Shown here: piece after piece, positions 17,028 to 26,622 of the stretch | Numbering within the stretch: position 1 is the stretch's first letter | Layout: each line of letters starts with the position of its first letter | Source: Virgibacillus sp. AGTR | GTDB lineage: Bacteria > Bacillota > Bacilli > Bacillales > Amphibacillaceae | NCBI RefSeq assembly: GCF_016919725.2 | Contig: NZ_JAJERH010000043.1 | Location: forward strand, 1-34,581 | Length of the DNA: 34,581 nucleotides | Direction: 5' to 3' | Notes under the pieces: model-generated | What the model was told of the DNA's origin: nothing | What the model saw: only the letters and a program-made list of their open reading frames with translations | The model's database searches: none | Made by a program: the position numbers and the translations under genes

Positions 17028-18347
17028 ATGTTGAAAGATATATCAGCCATTATCATCTTTCCTTTCAATCAAAAAGTATTCTATAAAATGATAGCTTCTT
17101 TACGTGCTCTTCATAAGAGAATAAATTCTGTTATTGTATTTCAAGAAGAAAATGTAGTTTTAGATAGTAGTCAGTTTAGTGATTGGTCTATCCATTTTGA
17201 TTTTGTTCCTATTAAGAATGACTTAGAAAAAGAACTAAATAATGTGATAGATCAGATGATTACCCCCTATGCTTTATTTCTAAGTCACACACATTGTCTA
17301 TCTCCACATATCTCCTCAGAAAAGCTTCAGCTTAAACAACCAAAGACAGTGTTAGCAACGTGCTGCCATGACCATCATAGTATTATTTATCTGCCACTTT
17401 TCGTATCGACTGCGTATATTAAAAAAATAGGTGGGTTCTCCAACGTTAAAACTCCATTTAAAGAAGCCTTTTTGCCTGCTTGGATTGCGAATATAGATAA
17501 ATCATGTCAAGTTAACAAAGAAGGTTTGATTAAGCAAGCATGGCAAACAGTCACCTCTACAAATAAGGAAAAACAATTAATGATAGAAAAATACCAATTA
17601 GAAAAAAATAAACGAAGTTCTCCTTCTCTTACTGTATTAATCTCAAATTATAATATGGAAAAATATGTAGAAACCGCCGTTGCTTCATGCACTTTACAAA
17701 TAGAACCATTTGATCAAATACTAATCATCGATGATGGCTCTACAGATAACTCCTTAAATAAACTATTACAATGGGATAATAGAGAACAGGTAAGATTATT
17801 TACCAAAAATAATGGAGGCAAGGCTAAAGCCTTAAATAAACTACTACCTTATGTTACATCTGAATTTATAGTAGAGCTTGATGCCGATGATTGGCTAGAT
17901 CCTAATGCAGTATCCATTGTAAAAAAGTACTTATTAAAGCTCTCGAAGGAAACATCCGTGCTCTACGGTAATTTTAGGAGATGGAAACAAGTAAATGAAG
18001 ACATACTTTTTAAAGGAATAAGTAAGGGGAAAAGCGTTGACGGAGAAGCTGAGTTGATGTCTTATTCATTCCCTCTCGGACCGAGGATATATCGAACATC
18101 GATTTTAAAAAAAGTAGGTGGCTTTCCAGTAATCGATTTTGAAAGTGGAAGGCTGTATGAAGATGTAAGCATCTTATTGCAATTAGTAAAGCAATCTAAG
18201 CTACATTATCAGGATTTTACGATTTATAATATTAGAGAACACAAAGAAAGTATTACCAAAAATAACGGTAGCAAATGGAATGAGTTTATTAACAACATAA
18301 TTCCTAGGATAAATAATAAAAGTCCTAAAATAAATGAAAAGGATTGA
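17028..18347 (+). CDS. Family 2 glycosyltransferase with a degenerate N-terminal GT-A-like half
   Basis: A 439-residue cytoplasmic protein. Residues 201-400 are a GT2 domain (LTVLISNYNMEKYV, IIDDGSTDN, the metal-binding DxD in ELDADDW at about 284-289, and LYEDVSI as the likely base region). Residues 4-150 look like a second, eroded GT-A fold: it keeps an IKKIGGF-type motif but has LSHTHC where a DxD would be. ATG at 17028 follows AAGGTGGCGG; the in-frame ATG at 17007 precedes that site. It opens the glycan cluster, next to coat genes and behind a sigma-K-like promoter. Bacillus subtilis CgeD, a sigma-K-controlled spore protein, is a possible analogue, unproven. Confidence 0.88.
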   Translation: MLKDISAIIIFPFNQKVFYKMIASLRALHKRINSVIVFQEENVVLDSSQFSDWSIHFDFVPIKNDLEKELNNVIDQMITPYALFLSHTHCLSPHISSEKLQLKQPKTVLATCCHDHHSIIYLPLFVSTAYIKKIGGFSNVKTPFKEAFLPAWIANIDKSCQVNKEGLIKQAWQTVTSTNKEKQLMIEKYQLEKNKRSSPSLTVLISNYNMEKYVETAVASCTLQIEPFDQILIIDDGSTDNSLNKLLQWDNREQVRLFTKNNGGKAKALNKLLPYVTSEFIVELDADDWLDPNAVSIVKKYLLKLSKETSVLYGNFRRWKQVNEDILFKGISKGKSVDGEAELMSYSFPLGPRIYRTSILKKVGGFPVIDFESGRLYEDVSILLQLVKQSKLHYQDFTIYNIREHKESITKNNGSKWNEFINNIIPRINNKSPKINEKD

Positions 18348-18469
18348 ATAAGTATTACTTATATATAGCCGACTATAGCTTCTTCACTACTTGTTATTGT
18401 AAATTATAAATGATTAAGTAATCAAAAAAATCATTAGAGCTTATTAATAGTCCTAAGAAAGCAAAGCAT

Positions 18470-18517
18470 AAAAACGCCCATAAGACTAGTTCATTACTCC
18501 TCTACAATTATGGGCGT
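18470..18517 (-). terminator. Terminator of the minus-strand glycan operon
   Basis: ACGCCCATAA (18517-18508 on the minus strand) pairs perfectly with TTATGGGCGT (18483-18474), followed by TTTTTAT on the minus strand, 19 bases after the aminotransferase stop codon. The stem could also weakly stop the converging GT2 transcript. Confidence 0.85.
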
Positions 18518-18535
18518 AATTAGTTTATCTATGGC

Positions 18536-19666
18536 TTATAGACCGCTATTTAAAAAGTTTAAAACCTTTTCAATCACATACTCTTGTTTTTGAATAGATA
18601 GCATTGGATATATAGGCAACGCAAGTATTCTATTAGCTACTTTTTCTGCTATCGGGAAATCCCCTTCTTTATATTCGAGATAATGAAAAGCCTGCTGCAA
18701 ATGTAAAGGAATTGGATAATAAATAGCAGAGGCAATTCCATAATTTCTTAATTCTAGTGCAAGTTCGTCTCTTTTATCTAATTCAATACAATACTGATGG
18801 AAAGTATGCGCTTTGTTATTTGGTATTACTGGGCTTTTCACAAATTCCTTAAAGTTATCTGTATACCGCCTTGCAACCTCCCTTCGCTGATGCAGGAAAA
18901 TATCTAAATAAGATAATTTAATTAATAAAATAGCAGCTTGAAATTCATCAAGCCTACTGTTCATACCAATTGATGAATGATAATATTTTTCCTTACTACC
19001 ATGATTTCTGAGTTTACAAATTTGTTCATAAACCTTTTTTTGATTCGTAGTTATCATTCCTGCGTCACCAAATGCCCCGAGATTTTTTGAAGGAAAAAAA
19101 GAGAAGCAAGCAATATCTCCAATCGATCCTACTCTTTTTCTATCATCTTCTGCTCCAATTGCCTGACAAGCATCTTCAATCACCTTCAAGTTATATTTTT
19201 TAGCTATATCTATGATTTCTTTCATTCTAGCAATTTGACCATATAAATGTACTACAAGAATGGCTTTTGTTTTTTCCGTAATTTGTTCTTCAATTTTTGC
19301 AGGATCTATATTATATGTTTCTTCTTCAATATCTACAAAAACAGGAGTAGCACCGACTTGTGCGATGGCTTCACCAGTAGCAAAGAAAGTAAACGGAGTA
19401 GTAATTACTTCATCTCCGTCCCCAACATTTAAAGCTTTAAGGGACAATTCTAACGCATCAGTGCCATTTGCTACTCCGGCACCATACGATGCTCCTACAT
19501 ATTTCGCTATTGCCTTTTCTAATTTCTCTCCTTTTTCTCCTAGTATATACTCACCGCTATCTAAGACATCACCTAACGTCTCGATAATTGGACTTCTTAT
19601 TAGATATAATTCTTCTTTTAAATCTACCATTGGAATAGGGGTTAATTTGTTATTGTTAAACATCAT
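18536..19666 (-). CDS. DegT/DnrJ/EryC1 sugar aminotransferase, WbpE-like
   Basis: A 376-residue PLP enzyme that transaminates a keto-sugar nucleotide. It shows the family layout: PMVDLKEE at the N-terminus, [22 protein letters not shown] with the PLP Asp, and the Schiff-base Lys in [15 protein letters not shown]. Its N-terminal and active-site motifs fit WbpE, which makes UDP-GlcNAc3NA from the 3-keto-uronate, and also SpsC-type spore polysaccharide enzymes. The start overlaps the stop of the upstream dehydrogenase gene by four bases, and AAAGGAGGAG lies just inside that gene. A second ATG directly follows and is equally possible. Partner enzymes WbpA-, WbpB-, WbpD- and WbpI-like are all in this window. 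Confidence 0.9.
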   Translation of the reverse strand: MMFNNNKLTPIPMVDLKEELYLIRSPIIETLGDVLDSGEYILGEKGEKLEKAIAKYVGASYGAGVANGTDALELSLKALNVGDGDEVITTPFTFFATGEAIAQVGATPVFVDIEEETYNIDPAKIEEQITEKTKAILVVHLYGQIARMKEIIDIAKKYNLKVIEDACQAIGAEDDRKRVGSIGDIACFSFFPSKNLGAFGDAGMITTNQKKVYEQICKLRNHGSKEKYYHSSIGMNSRLDEFQAAILLIKLSYLDIFLHQRREVARRYTDNFKEFVKSPVIPNNKAHTFHQYCIELDKRDELALELRNYGIASAIYYPIPLHLQQAFHYLEYKEGDFPIAEKVANRILALPIYPMLSIQKQEYVIEKVLNFLNSGL

Positions 19667-20985
19667 AACTCCTCCTTTGGCTTTTCATTACCTATACTCC
19701 TATAAGTAATCCCCAGACTACTGATCTCATTTTTATTTAGTTTATTTCGGCCATCTAAAACTAGCATACAATTTTTGAACTCTTCAAAACTTAAATCAGT
19801 ATAAGCATCATGAAAAGCCTGAAGGATTACAACATCAATTTCAGAAACAAATTTATCCTGTAAAGATAAAGGCGAAGCTCCATATGATTTAATTTCTTCA
19901 TTCGTAAATAAAGGATCATTTACAAATACATTTGATCGCATATTCGTTAGTTGGTCCATTAAAAGTAATGTTGTAGACTTAGTTGGTTCCTTTACATTTT
20001 CTCTATACGATAATCCTAGAATGAGAATATTTTTGTCTGTTAAGCTTCCAAGTTCCTTTTCAATCTTAGCAATAGCATAATTAGCCATACGATCATTAAT
20101 TGTCCTTGCCAACCGTGTCATTCCTTGTTTCAAACCTTTATTAATAAAAAAATATGGATATATTGGAATACAATGTCCTCCAACACCAATTCCAGGTGTG
20201 TGTAAATGTGAATATGGCTGACTATTACTTGCTACTATTACTTCTGACATATTTACGCCTTTTGTTTCTGCAAACTGAGCTAGCTCATTTGCAAGTGCAA
20301 TATTCACATCACGATATACACATTCTGCAATTTTAGAAAACTCAGCTGTTTCTATTGAGCTCACTTCAATCAATTCACAATGTAAAGCATTTTTATAAAA
20401 TTTTACAGCTAATTCCAAACTCTTTTCATTAACTCCACCAACAACCTTTGGATATTTTTTTAAATCTTCTATTATTCGATTGGAATAAACTCTCTCTGGA
20501 CTATAAGCGAGGTAGAAATCTTCTCCTAAGCGTAAACCAGATAGCTCTTCTATCTTTTTACCAAACCGATGTTGTGTATCACCAGGAGGAATAGTCGTTT
20601 CAAAAATAACTAGTGTACCTTTTTTAATCCCACTAGCTATATCTTTAACGGCAGCATCTATCAATTGATAATCTACATTGTACTGATTATCGATTAGTAC
20701 AGGGACAATTACAACAACTATATCCGATTTCGTAACAGCTTCTGCTGTCACAGTGGTTGCAGATAAGTTCTTGCTTTTATGAGCTGTCAAAACCAACTTA
20801 TCTAAGCCAGGTTCATTAACAATATGAGATTTACCTTGATTAATTGTAGCGACAACATCCTTATTTATATCCGATCCATAGACATTATAATTATTATTCG
20901 CAAATACTGCAGCCAGCGTTAATCCAATTTTCCCAAGTCCAATTACTGCCACATTCGCTAATGCTTCTTGTTGATTTGTTATCAT
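19663..20985 (-). CDS. UDP-sugar 6-dehydrogenase, WbpA/WecC family
   Basis: A 440-residue NAD enzyme that oxidises C6 of a UDP-HexNAc to the uronate in two steps. Present are the N-terminal Rossmann motif ([12 protein letters not shown]), [15 protein letters not shown], the catalytic Cys in [13 protein letters not shown] and the C-terminal domain [20 protein letters not shown] and the inserted [18 protein letters not shown] favour the GlcNAc/ManNAc branch over UDP-glucose dehydrogenase, but substrate is inference. Translationally coupled to the WbpE-like gene downstream. A start at ATG 20985 follows GAGGGTG. It would supply UDP-GlcNAcA to the WbpB-like oxidoreductase at the far end of the cluster. 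Confidence 0.92.
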   Translation of the reverse strand: MITNQQEALANVAVIGLGKIGLTLAAVFANNNYNVYGSDINKDVVATINQGKSHIVNEPGLDKLVLTAHKSKNLSATTVTAEAVTKSDIVVVIVPVLIDNQYNVDYQLIDAAVKDIASGIKKGTLVIFETTIPPGDTQHRFGKKIEELSGLRLGEDFYLAYSPERVYSNRIIEDLKKYPKVVGGVNEKSLELAVKFYKNALHCELIEVSSIETAEFSKIAECVYRDVNIALANELAQFAETKGVNMSEVIVASNSQPYSHLHTPGIGVGGHCIPIYPYFFINKGLKQGMTRLARTINDRMANYAIAKIEKELGSLTDKNILILGLSYRENVKEPTKSTTLLLMDQLTNMRSNVFVNDPLFTNEEIKSYGASPLSLQDKFVSEIDVVILQAFHDAYTDLSFEEFKNCMLVLDGRNKLNKNEISSLGITYRSIGNEKPKEEL

Positions 20986-21095
20986 TATTCACCCTCATTT
21001 CTACAAAGAAAGATACTATAACATACGAATCCACTTGTAGAATGACTGTACATTAGCACTTATAAGGATAAAATCAACTACCGCCTCTAAAACTA

Positions 21096-22103
21096 CTACT
21101 TTAGTTCGTTATAAATATCAAGATAACGTTGTGCGACTATTGGAGAATCATGATATGTCTCAATATATTTTCTTCCCCTTTTTCCAAGCTTATTCCAGCT
21201 CTTTGGTCTTTGGATTAGTTCTTTTAGTACGCTTGTAATCGTAGAAGGATTCGCATTTATGATTGGGGTATTACCGGGGTATTTAGTCACTAGGTCTTCC
21301 CTTAAATAGCAAATAACAGGCTTTCCGAAGGCCATTGCCTCAGAACTAATATACCCGCTAGCCCCAATTCGTAACTGATCAATAACAATATCAGCTTGGG
21401 ACAGCAGATTCCTTGTCTCTTCATATGTAATCCCTTCAAGCAATTTAAACTGAAAAGGTATTCCTGATTCCTTTAAATCATGAACAGCTTGTAAAATAAA
21501 TTCTGTCCCCTTAAGATCGCGCGAGGTAGGAGCATGAACAACAAGTGGAGATGTTTTTCGTGGGTCAGGGTACTTTGGCTTAAAATTACGGACATTAATA
21601 GTATGTGGAATAATATGTGTATGTTTATACATGTGTGAAATATACCCTTCCAATTCAGGGTCTTGGACAACGGCATGATCAATATAGCCTGAAAGAGTAA
21701 ATACATTGCTATATATTTTTTCTTCCGTCCATTCAGGTTTCACACGAACATATGGGTTTAAACGCTTTGCAACGGACAATACGCGAATATCAGAACCATG
21801 ATGATGTACGATCATTTTCTTACCTGCTTGCTTTAACATGGCTAGATCCCTTTTATCAGAAAAAAAAGTTTCACCAAAATGAAAGTGAAAGATGTCATAG
21901 GTTTGCATCGCTTCTTCTAAAAATTCGTTGATTCTTTTTTCCCTTTCCGTAGGTGGTAATAAATTTAAATGTAGGCACATATCTGGTTGAAACTTGTATA
22001 TATTGTCGTTAAAATGGCATGCTGTCGCCTCGACTCCTTTTGCTCGTAATGCCCGACATAATTCAATCATAGGGGCACCATAAGGTAAATGTAAGACTTT
22101 CAT
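21096..22103 (-). CDS. GT4-type glycosyltransferase
   Basis: A 335-residue protein of the GT-B fold. N-terminal half: KVLHLPYGAPMIELCRALR, then DIFHFHFGET and KKMIVHHHGSDIR at positions usual for the acceptor domain. C-terminal nucleotide-sugar domain: VVHAPTSRDLKGTEFILQA, DIVIDQLRIGASGYISSEAM and the FGKPVICY loop. No signal peptide or membrane helix. ATG at 22103 has GAGGAG upstream. It is 110 bases upstream of the dehydrogenase gene and probably in the same operon. It is distinct from the three paralogous GT4 enzymes further on. Donor and acceptor are unknown. Confidence 0.88.
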   Translation of the reverse strand: MKVLHLPYGAPMIELCRALRAKGVEATACHFNDNIYKFQPDMCLHLNLLPPTEREKRINEFLEEAMQTYDIFHFHFGETFFSDKRDLAMLKQAGKKMIVHHHGSDIRVLSVAKRLNPYVRVKPEWTEEKIYSNVFTLSGYIDHAVVQDPELEGYISHMYKHTHIIPHTINVRNFKPKYPDPRKTSPLVVHAPTSRDLKGTEFILQAVHDLKESGIPFQFKLLEGITYEETRNLLSQADIVIDQLRIGASGYISSEAMAFGKPVICYLREDLVTKYPGNTPIINANPSTITSVLKELIQRPKSWNKLGKRGRKYIETYHDSPIVAQRYLDIYNELK

Positions 22104-22257
22104 TAGAATTCTCCTCGTATATTAATATTTAGGCGTTATGTTTTCGCCCATTGTTTCCTATTCATTCTTATTTCTTAAATATTTTACGTGCGTTAAACCC
22201 GTCGCTTTACACTACAAACGGACACTTTCCGATGGCTAATTAGCACTATTCTACCAA

Positions 22258-23475
22258 TTATCCATCCATTAATTTTTTATACACTTTAAATAGTCTATTT
22301 TCCATATGCTCCCAACTGAACATAGACTCCATTATCTCTCGTGCATGATAACTCATCTCATCAAGCTTATGATTTTCTAAATAAAGTAAAGCTTCTACGT
22401 AATCTTGTGCATCAGCCTTTAGTTTGGGGACAACGTAACCACATCGATACGTTTGAATAAATTCAGCCATATCTTTGCATTGATTTACTAAAACAGGAAC
22501 ACCATTGTTTAAATAACTAAAGAACTTATTTGGCATAGCAAATCTGTTATTTAAAGAATGGCTGACGTCTAAATCAATCCACCCTATATCTGCATCTTTC
22601 ATAGCTTTTGGTATGGAATCATAATGCTGCCAACCAACAAATTCAATATGATCATTAATATTCGTTAGGTTGTAATGATTATTATCGTATTTATCTGCCT
22701 TCCATCCCCCAATTATTTTGGCTTTTACAGGCATTTGCTTATTAACTAATTCCAATATATGAACAAATTTATCAAAGCTCCCTCTCTTTTTATTTACTGT
22801 GCCTTCATACACAAGCGTTAATTCGGAATTGTTCGTTTTCTTCGGTACATAATCCCTAGCTAACGGTGGAGAATTATAAATTATTTCTATAGGGAGATTG
22901 AGATTAAAGGATAAATACCACTCTTTAATTGATTCAGATACAGTTACCAAATAATCTAACTCTTTTAGCATTATTTTCAGCATCTGAATTTTTATTTTCA
23001 ACGTTTGGATAGGCTGTTTTAAAAGGGGGTCAGGTTCTAATTCATGACTATCATAAACAAGTTTGCATCGTTTTCCTTGAGACATGAATGCACGTTTGAT
23101 CAAAATACCAGAATATAAAGAAAAAAATTCATGTGCATGATAAATATCAGCATCCTGCTCAATCCCTAGTTGTGTTAACGGATCTGAAAACTGATTATTC
23201 TTTTTCGACTGGAGGTTATAATGCAATGTTTTTATATTTTTTTCCGGGAACATTTGCTCATATGTAACTATCTTTATGCCTTCATAATAAAACGTTTTTT
23301 CTAGAAAACGTTCAGTAAATGTACTACCGTCAATATCAAATAAATACCCCTCTATTCTGGGCACAATCATCGTTACACGATACCCTTGTTTTAACAGGCT
23401 CTTCGCTTCCTTTTTAAAAATACGAGCATCCAGAAAAGGATGCTCCGTTAATAAAAAACAAACATCTGTATGCAT
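22258..23475 (-). CDS. GT4 glycosyltransferase, paralogue A
   Basis: A 405-residue GT-B glycosyltransferase. It begins with CFLLTEHPFLDARIFKKEAK and shares this and a VDGxxF-type insert with two other proteins in the window (23508-24701 and 26623-27840). The donor-site region reads DADIGWIDLDVSHSLNN followed by MPNKFFSYLNNGVPVLV. Cytoplasmic, no membrane segments. The ATG at 23475 follows GGGAGGG, 32 bases after the stop of paralogue B, so the two are co-transcribed. The paralogues presumably add related sugars to the same glycan. Confidence 0.9.
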   Translation of the reverse strand: MHTDVCFLLTEHPFLDARIFKKEAKSLLKQGYRVTMIVPRIEGYLFDIDGSTFTERFLEKTFYYEGIKIVTYEQMFPEKNIKTLHYNLQSKKNNQFSDPLTQLGIEQDADIYHAHEFFSLYSGILIKRAFMSQGKRCKLVYDSHELEPDPLLKQPIQTLKIKIQMLKIMLKELDYLVTVSESIKEWYLSFNLNLPIEIIYNSPPLARDYVPKKTNNSELTLVYEGTVNKKRGSFDKFVHILELVNKQMPVKAKIIGGWKADKYDNNHYNLTNINDHIEFVGWQHYDSIPKAMKDADIGWIDLDVSHSLNNRFAMPNKFFSYLNNGVPVLVNQCKDMAEFIQTYRCGYVVPKLKADAQDYVEALLYLENHKLDEMSYHAREIMESMFSWEHMENRLFKVYKKLMDG

Positions 23476-23507
23476 TATTACCCTCCCAATAATAGCCTCA
23501 ATTCATT

Positions 23508-24701
23508 CTATAACAGAAAATACGGTTGTCGGTTTCCAACTAAGGATTGATAAACCGCCAATAAACGTTTTTCCATATGGCTCCAGCTATAGGTTTCTTG
23601 CATAACGTTTCTTGCATTCTTACTCATTATCTGCCATTCATTCGGGTATTGGTGCAAATATTTTATCGCATCTATATAATCCAAATAGCTAGGATTTCGT
23701 TTATTAATCACCATTCCACAGTAATACGTTCTAATAAATTTCTCTAGATCACTACATTTATTTCCTATAACAGGGATGCCATTGTTTAAATAACTAAATA
23801 ATTTAGCAGGCATGGTAAAGGCATTATTAAGTGAATGTGATGGATCAAGATCTATTAACCCAATATCTACATCCTCCATGGCTTTCAGTAGATCATGATA
23901 ATTAATCCAACCAAATAGCTCTATCCTTGATTGTAAATGTTTTGGTATGGAAAGTGTTTCCCCGTATCTTGGGCCACCAATGATCTTAAAGTGAATATCA
24001 TTATCTTCATTGTAAAAATCCGTTATTGCTTTTATTTTCTCAAAGGTTTCTTTTGATATATTTCCTTCATGTGCTACCACAAGTGAATGATTAGACCCAT
24101 TTTTTTTCTTGATATTTGGTGTTAATGATGGCGCATTATACACGACCTCTATGGATAGCAATGGATCTATAGATAAGTACCAGGATTTAATCGATTCAGA
24201 TACTGTAACAATGTAATCAACCTCTTTTAAATTATCTTGGAGTGTCCTCATCCATCTTTGCTTTGTTTCAGCATTGATTTTTAAAGAGAATGGGTCTGGA
24301 ATTATTTGTCTGCTGTCATATATTAATTTAACCTTTTTATTGTTCTGCTGTCTTAAAGCACACTTAATTTCTTTACCATATGTAAATGAATTCAACTCAT
24401 GGGCATGATAGAAATCTGCATTCTCTTTCAATCCTAATTGATAAAGAGGATCAGATAAATAATTAACGGATCTTTTTTCACTATCATAGGTAACAACTTT
24501 AATGCCTTGATAATAAAAAACCTTATCACGAAATTGCTTGGAAAATGGTTTTCCATCGACATGAAATAGCAGACCGCCTTTTCGTGGTGCAATAATCGTA
24601 ACATCAAAACCATGATTTAAAAGGCTTTTGGCCTCACATTCAAATATACGTGAATCTAGAAAAGGAAGGTAACATAGCAACATACATACCTTTTGATTCA
24701 A
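23508..24701 (-). CDS. GT4 glycosyltransferase, paralogue B (TTG start)
   Basis: A 397-residue GT-B enzyme, like paralogue A along the whole length (YLPFLDSRIFECEAKSLLNH; DVDIGLIDLDPSHSLNN; MPAKLFSYLNNGIPVI). It starts with TTG at 24701, six bases after GGGGGA; no ATG is better placed. It is the first gene of the minus-strand operon that runs to the terminator at 18470, and faces an SDR gene across 148 bases. It is the most divergent of the three: the ERGSF/KRGSK segment following the YEG motif in the others is altered to ISKETFEK. Donor unknown. Confidence 0.9.
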   Translation of the reverse strand: MNQKVCMLLCYLPFLDSRIFECEAKSLLNHGFDVTIIAPRKGGLLFHVDGKPFSKQFRDKVFYYQGIKVVTYDSEKRSVNYLSDPLYQLGLKENADFYHAHELNSFTYGKEIKCALRQQNNKKVKLIYDSRQIIPDPFSLKINAETKQRWMRTLQDNLKEVDYIVTVSESIKSWYLSIDPLLSIEVVYNAPSLTPNIKKKNGSNHSLVVAHEGNISKETFEKIKAITDFYNEDNDIHFKIIGGPRYGETLSIPKHLQSRIELFGWINYHDLLKAMEDVDIGLIDLDPSHSLNNAFTMPAKLFSYLNNGIPVIGNKCSDLEKFIRTYYCGMVINKRNPSYLDYIDAIKYLHQYPNEWQIMSKNARNVMQETYSWSHMEKRLLAVYQSLVGNRQPYFLL

Positions 24702-24849
24702 AAAAATCCCCCTATCTTTACTGTCTGAATTGAATATAGTCCTTCTTTCTACTTAATAAAGTATTAACACTCTAAATAAAATATTCATACATATAATTGA
24801 AATATGTGATGTATTTTTCACCGCTACATGAAATATTGGAGGATAACTT

Positions 24850-25605
24850 ATGGATTTACAATTACAAGGTAAGAAAGTACTTGTTACTGGTGGAACAAAA
24901 GGAATTGGTAAAGCAATAGCAGAAGCCTTCCTAAAGGAAGGGGCCAAGGTGGGTATTGTAGCTAGAAATAAGTTAGAACTAGAAGCAGTAAAAAAGGAAC
25001 TTGGTGTCAAGATTTATACAAAAGATATCGCAAATAATCAGCAAAGAGAACAATTAATATCTGATTTTATAAACGATTTTAATACAATAGATGTTCTTGT
25101 TAATAATGCAGGGGCTAGCTATGGAAAAAGTATTTTAGAAACACCCCCCAATCTCTTTAATGAAGCGATGAATCTCAACTTTATCGCTGCTGTTCATTTA
25201 AGTCAATTAGCAAGTCAGCACATGATTGCTGAAGGGTCCGGAGTAATTATAAACATCTCTTCTATTTACGGAAAGGAATCAGGGGGAGTTCCAGCTTATA
25301 ACGCTTCAAAATCCGCTTTAAATAGTTTCACAAAATCGTTTAGCTCTGAAGTAATAAAACATAATATTCGTGTTAATGGTATTGCTCCAGGTGCTATTTT
25401 CCACCCCAACAAGGAATGGAAACGACGAATTAAAAACGACCCACACTTCTTAGACAATTATGCACAAGCTAACATACCAGCAGGAAGACTTGGTAAACCA
25501 GAGGAGATAGGAAATACTGCTGTTTTTCTTGCATCAAATAAAGCTTCGTGGATCGTTGGATCTACAATTAGTGTAGACGGTGGACAGTCACGATTGAATT
25601 ATTAA
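24850..25605 (+). CDS. Classical short-chain dehydrogenase/reductase
   Basis: A 251-residue NAD(P) oxidoreductase of the FabG/glucose-dehydrogenase type. It shows the cofactor motif TGGTKGIG, the structural NNAG, the catalytic Ser in INISSIYG, YNASK with catalytic Tyr and Lys, and the C-terminal STISVDGG. ATG at 24850 has TGGAGG upstream. It is followed after 7 bases of non-coding DNA (25 to the chosen start) by an extended SDR gene in the same direction. Within the cluster it may reduce a keto-sugar or an unrelated carbonyl; the sequence does not say which. Confidence 0.9.
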   Translation: MDLQLQGKKVLVTGGTKGIGKAIAEAFLKEGAKVGIVARNKLELEAVKKELGVKIYTKDIANNQQREQLISDFINDFNTIDVLVNNAGASYGKSILETPPNLFNEAMNLNFIAAVHLSQLASQHMIAEGSGVIINISSIYGKESGGVPAYNASKSALNSFTKSFSSEVIKHNIRVNGIAPGAIFHPNKEWKRRIKNDPHFLDNYAQANIPAGRLGKPEEIGNTAVFLASNKASWIVGSTISVDGGQSRLNY

Positions 25606-25630
25606 ATGAAACATGGAAGGGAAGGGCAAC

Positions 25631-26608
25631 ATGAAAAGGCAGTCACTTAAAAACAGTACTATTTTAGTCATTGGTGGAGCGGGCTTTATTGGAAGTCACT
25701 TAATAGATAAATTAATAGAAGAAAAAGCTAAAGAAATTATTATTTTGGATAATCTTTTTACCGGAAACAAAGAAAATTTAACCTCTGCTCTGGAAAAGAA
25801 TAATACAACGCTTTATATCGATAATGCCGAAAACCAAGAAACCCTAAACTATATTATGGAAGAACACGACATTGACATTGTTTTTAACTGTGCAACCAAA
25901 GCATTGAATTATTCGTTTATGAATCCAGCCAATGCCTTTTTAACAAATGTTATAGTTTTAAAAAATTTATTAGAATTACAACGAAAAAAGAAATTTAAAA
26001 CACTGTGTCATTTTTCATCATCAGAGGCATTTGGATCATCTCAGTATCAACCGATGGATGAAAATCATCCTTTAGCTCCTACAACAACTTATGCCGCCGG
26101 AAAAGCTGCTGCTGATTTGATGTTACAGTCTTATGTAACCATGTTTGATCTAGACGCATTTATTGTTCGGCCATTTAATAATTACGGGCCTAGACAAAAT
26201 TTCACAGGACCTCTAGCTGGGGTTATTCCTACAACGATTAGAAAAATACTTTCTAATGAAATTCCTGAAATTCATGGCAGTGGTCAACAAACAAGAGATT
26301 ATATATATGTGAAAGATACTGTCGATATCGTGACAACACTATATTCCGTAATTCCTCCAGGAGATTCTGTAAATATTACAACAGACCAACAGTTATCGAT
26401 TGAATATATAATGGAGACGATCATTGATGAAATGAATTATCAAGGAGAGATCCTTAGAAAACCAAATCGAAAAGCTGATGTTACCAGCCATAGGGGATCA
26501 ATGAAAAAATTGCAGAGCTTGATTGGCTCCTATAGTAAAACTGACTTTAAGGATGGTATTGCATTAACGATAAATTGGGTAAAACAGCAGGTCACTGAAA
26601 CGAACTAA
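25631..26608 (+). CDS. Extended SDR nucleotide-sugar epimerase/dehydratase family
   Basis: A 325-residue Rossmann enzyme: GGAGFIGSHL cofactor motif, DNLFTGNKEN, HFSSSEAFG with the catalytic Ser, YAAGKAAAD carrying Tyr and Lys, RPFNNYGPRQ and the substrate loop IHGSGQQTRDYIYVKD. This pattern is shared by UDP-glucose/UDP-GlcNAc 4-epimerases and related enzymes, so 4-epimerisation of a UDP-HexNAc is likely but not proven. The ATG at 25631 is chosen because AAGGGAAGGG precedes it; an in-frame ATG at 25613 lies within the binding-site region. It ends 14 bases from the converging paralogue C gene. Confidence 0.9.
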   Translation: MKRQSLKNSTILVIGGAGFIGSHLIDKLIEEKAKEIIILDNLFTGNKENLTSALEKNNTTLYIDNAENQETLNYIMEEHDIDIVFNCATKALNYSFMNPANAFLTNVIVLKNLLELQRKKKFKTLCHFSSSEAFGSSQYQPMDENHPLAPTTTYAAGKAAADLMLQSYVTMFDLDAFIVRPFNNYGPRQNFTGPLAGVIPTTIRKILSNEIPEIHGSGQQTRDYIYVKDTVDIVTTLYSVIPPGDSVNITTDQQLSIEYIMETIIDEMNYQGEILRKPNRKADVTSHRGSMKKLQSLIGSYSKTDFKDGIALTINWVKQQVTETN

Positions 26609-26622
26609 AAAAGAGCTTTACG

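Noticed and set aside
19260-19709. 149-codon open frame on the plus strand
   Set aside because: Antisense to the aminotransferase gene, which has clear active-site motifs; no ribosome site or family match.
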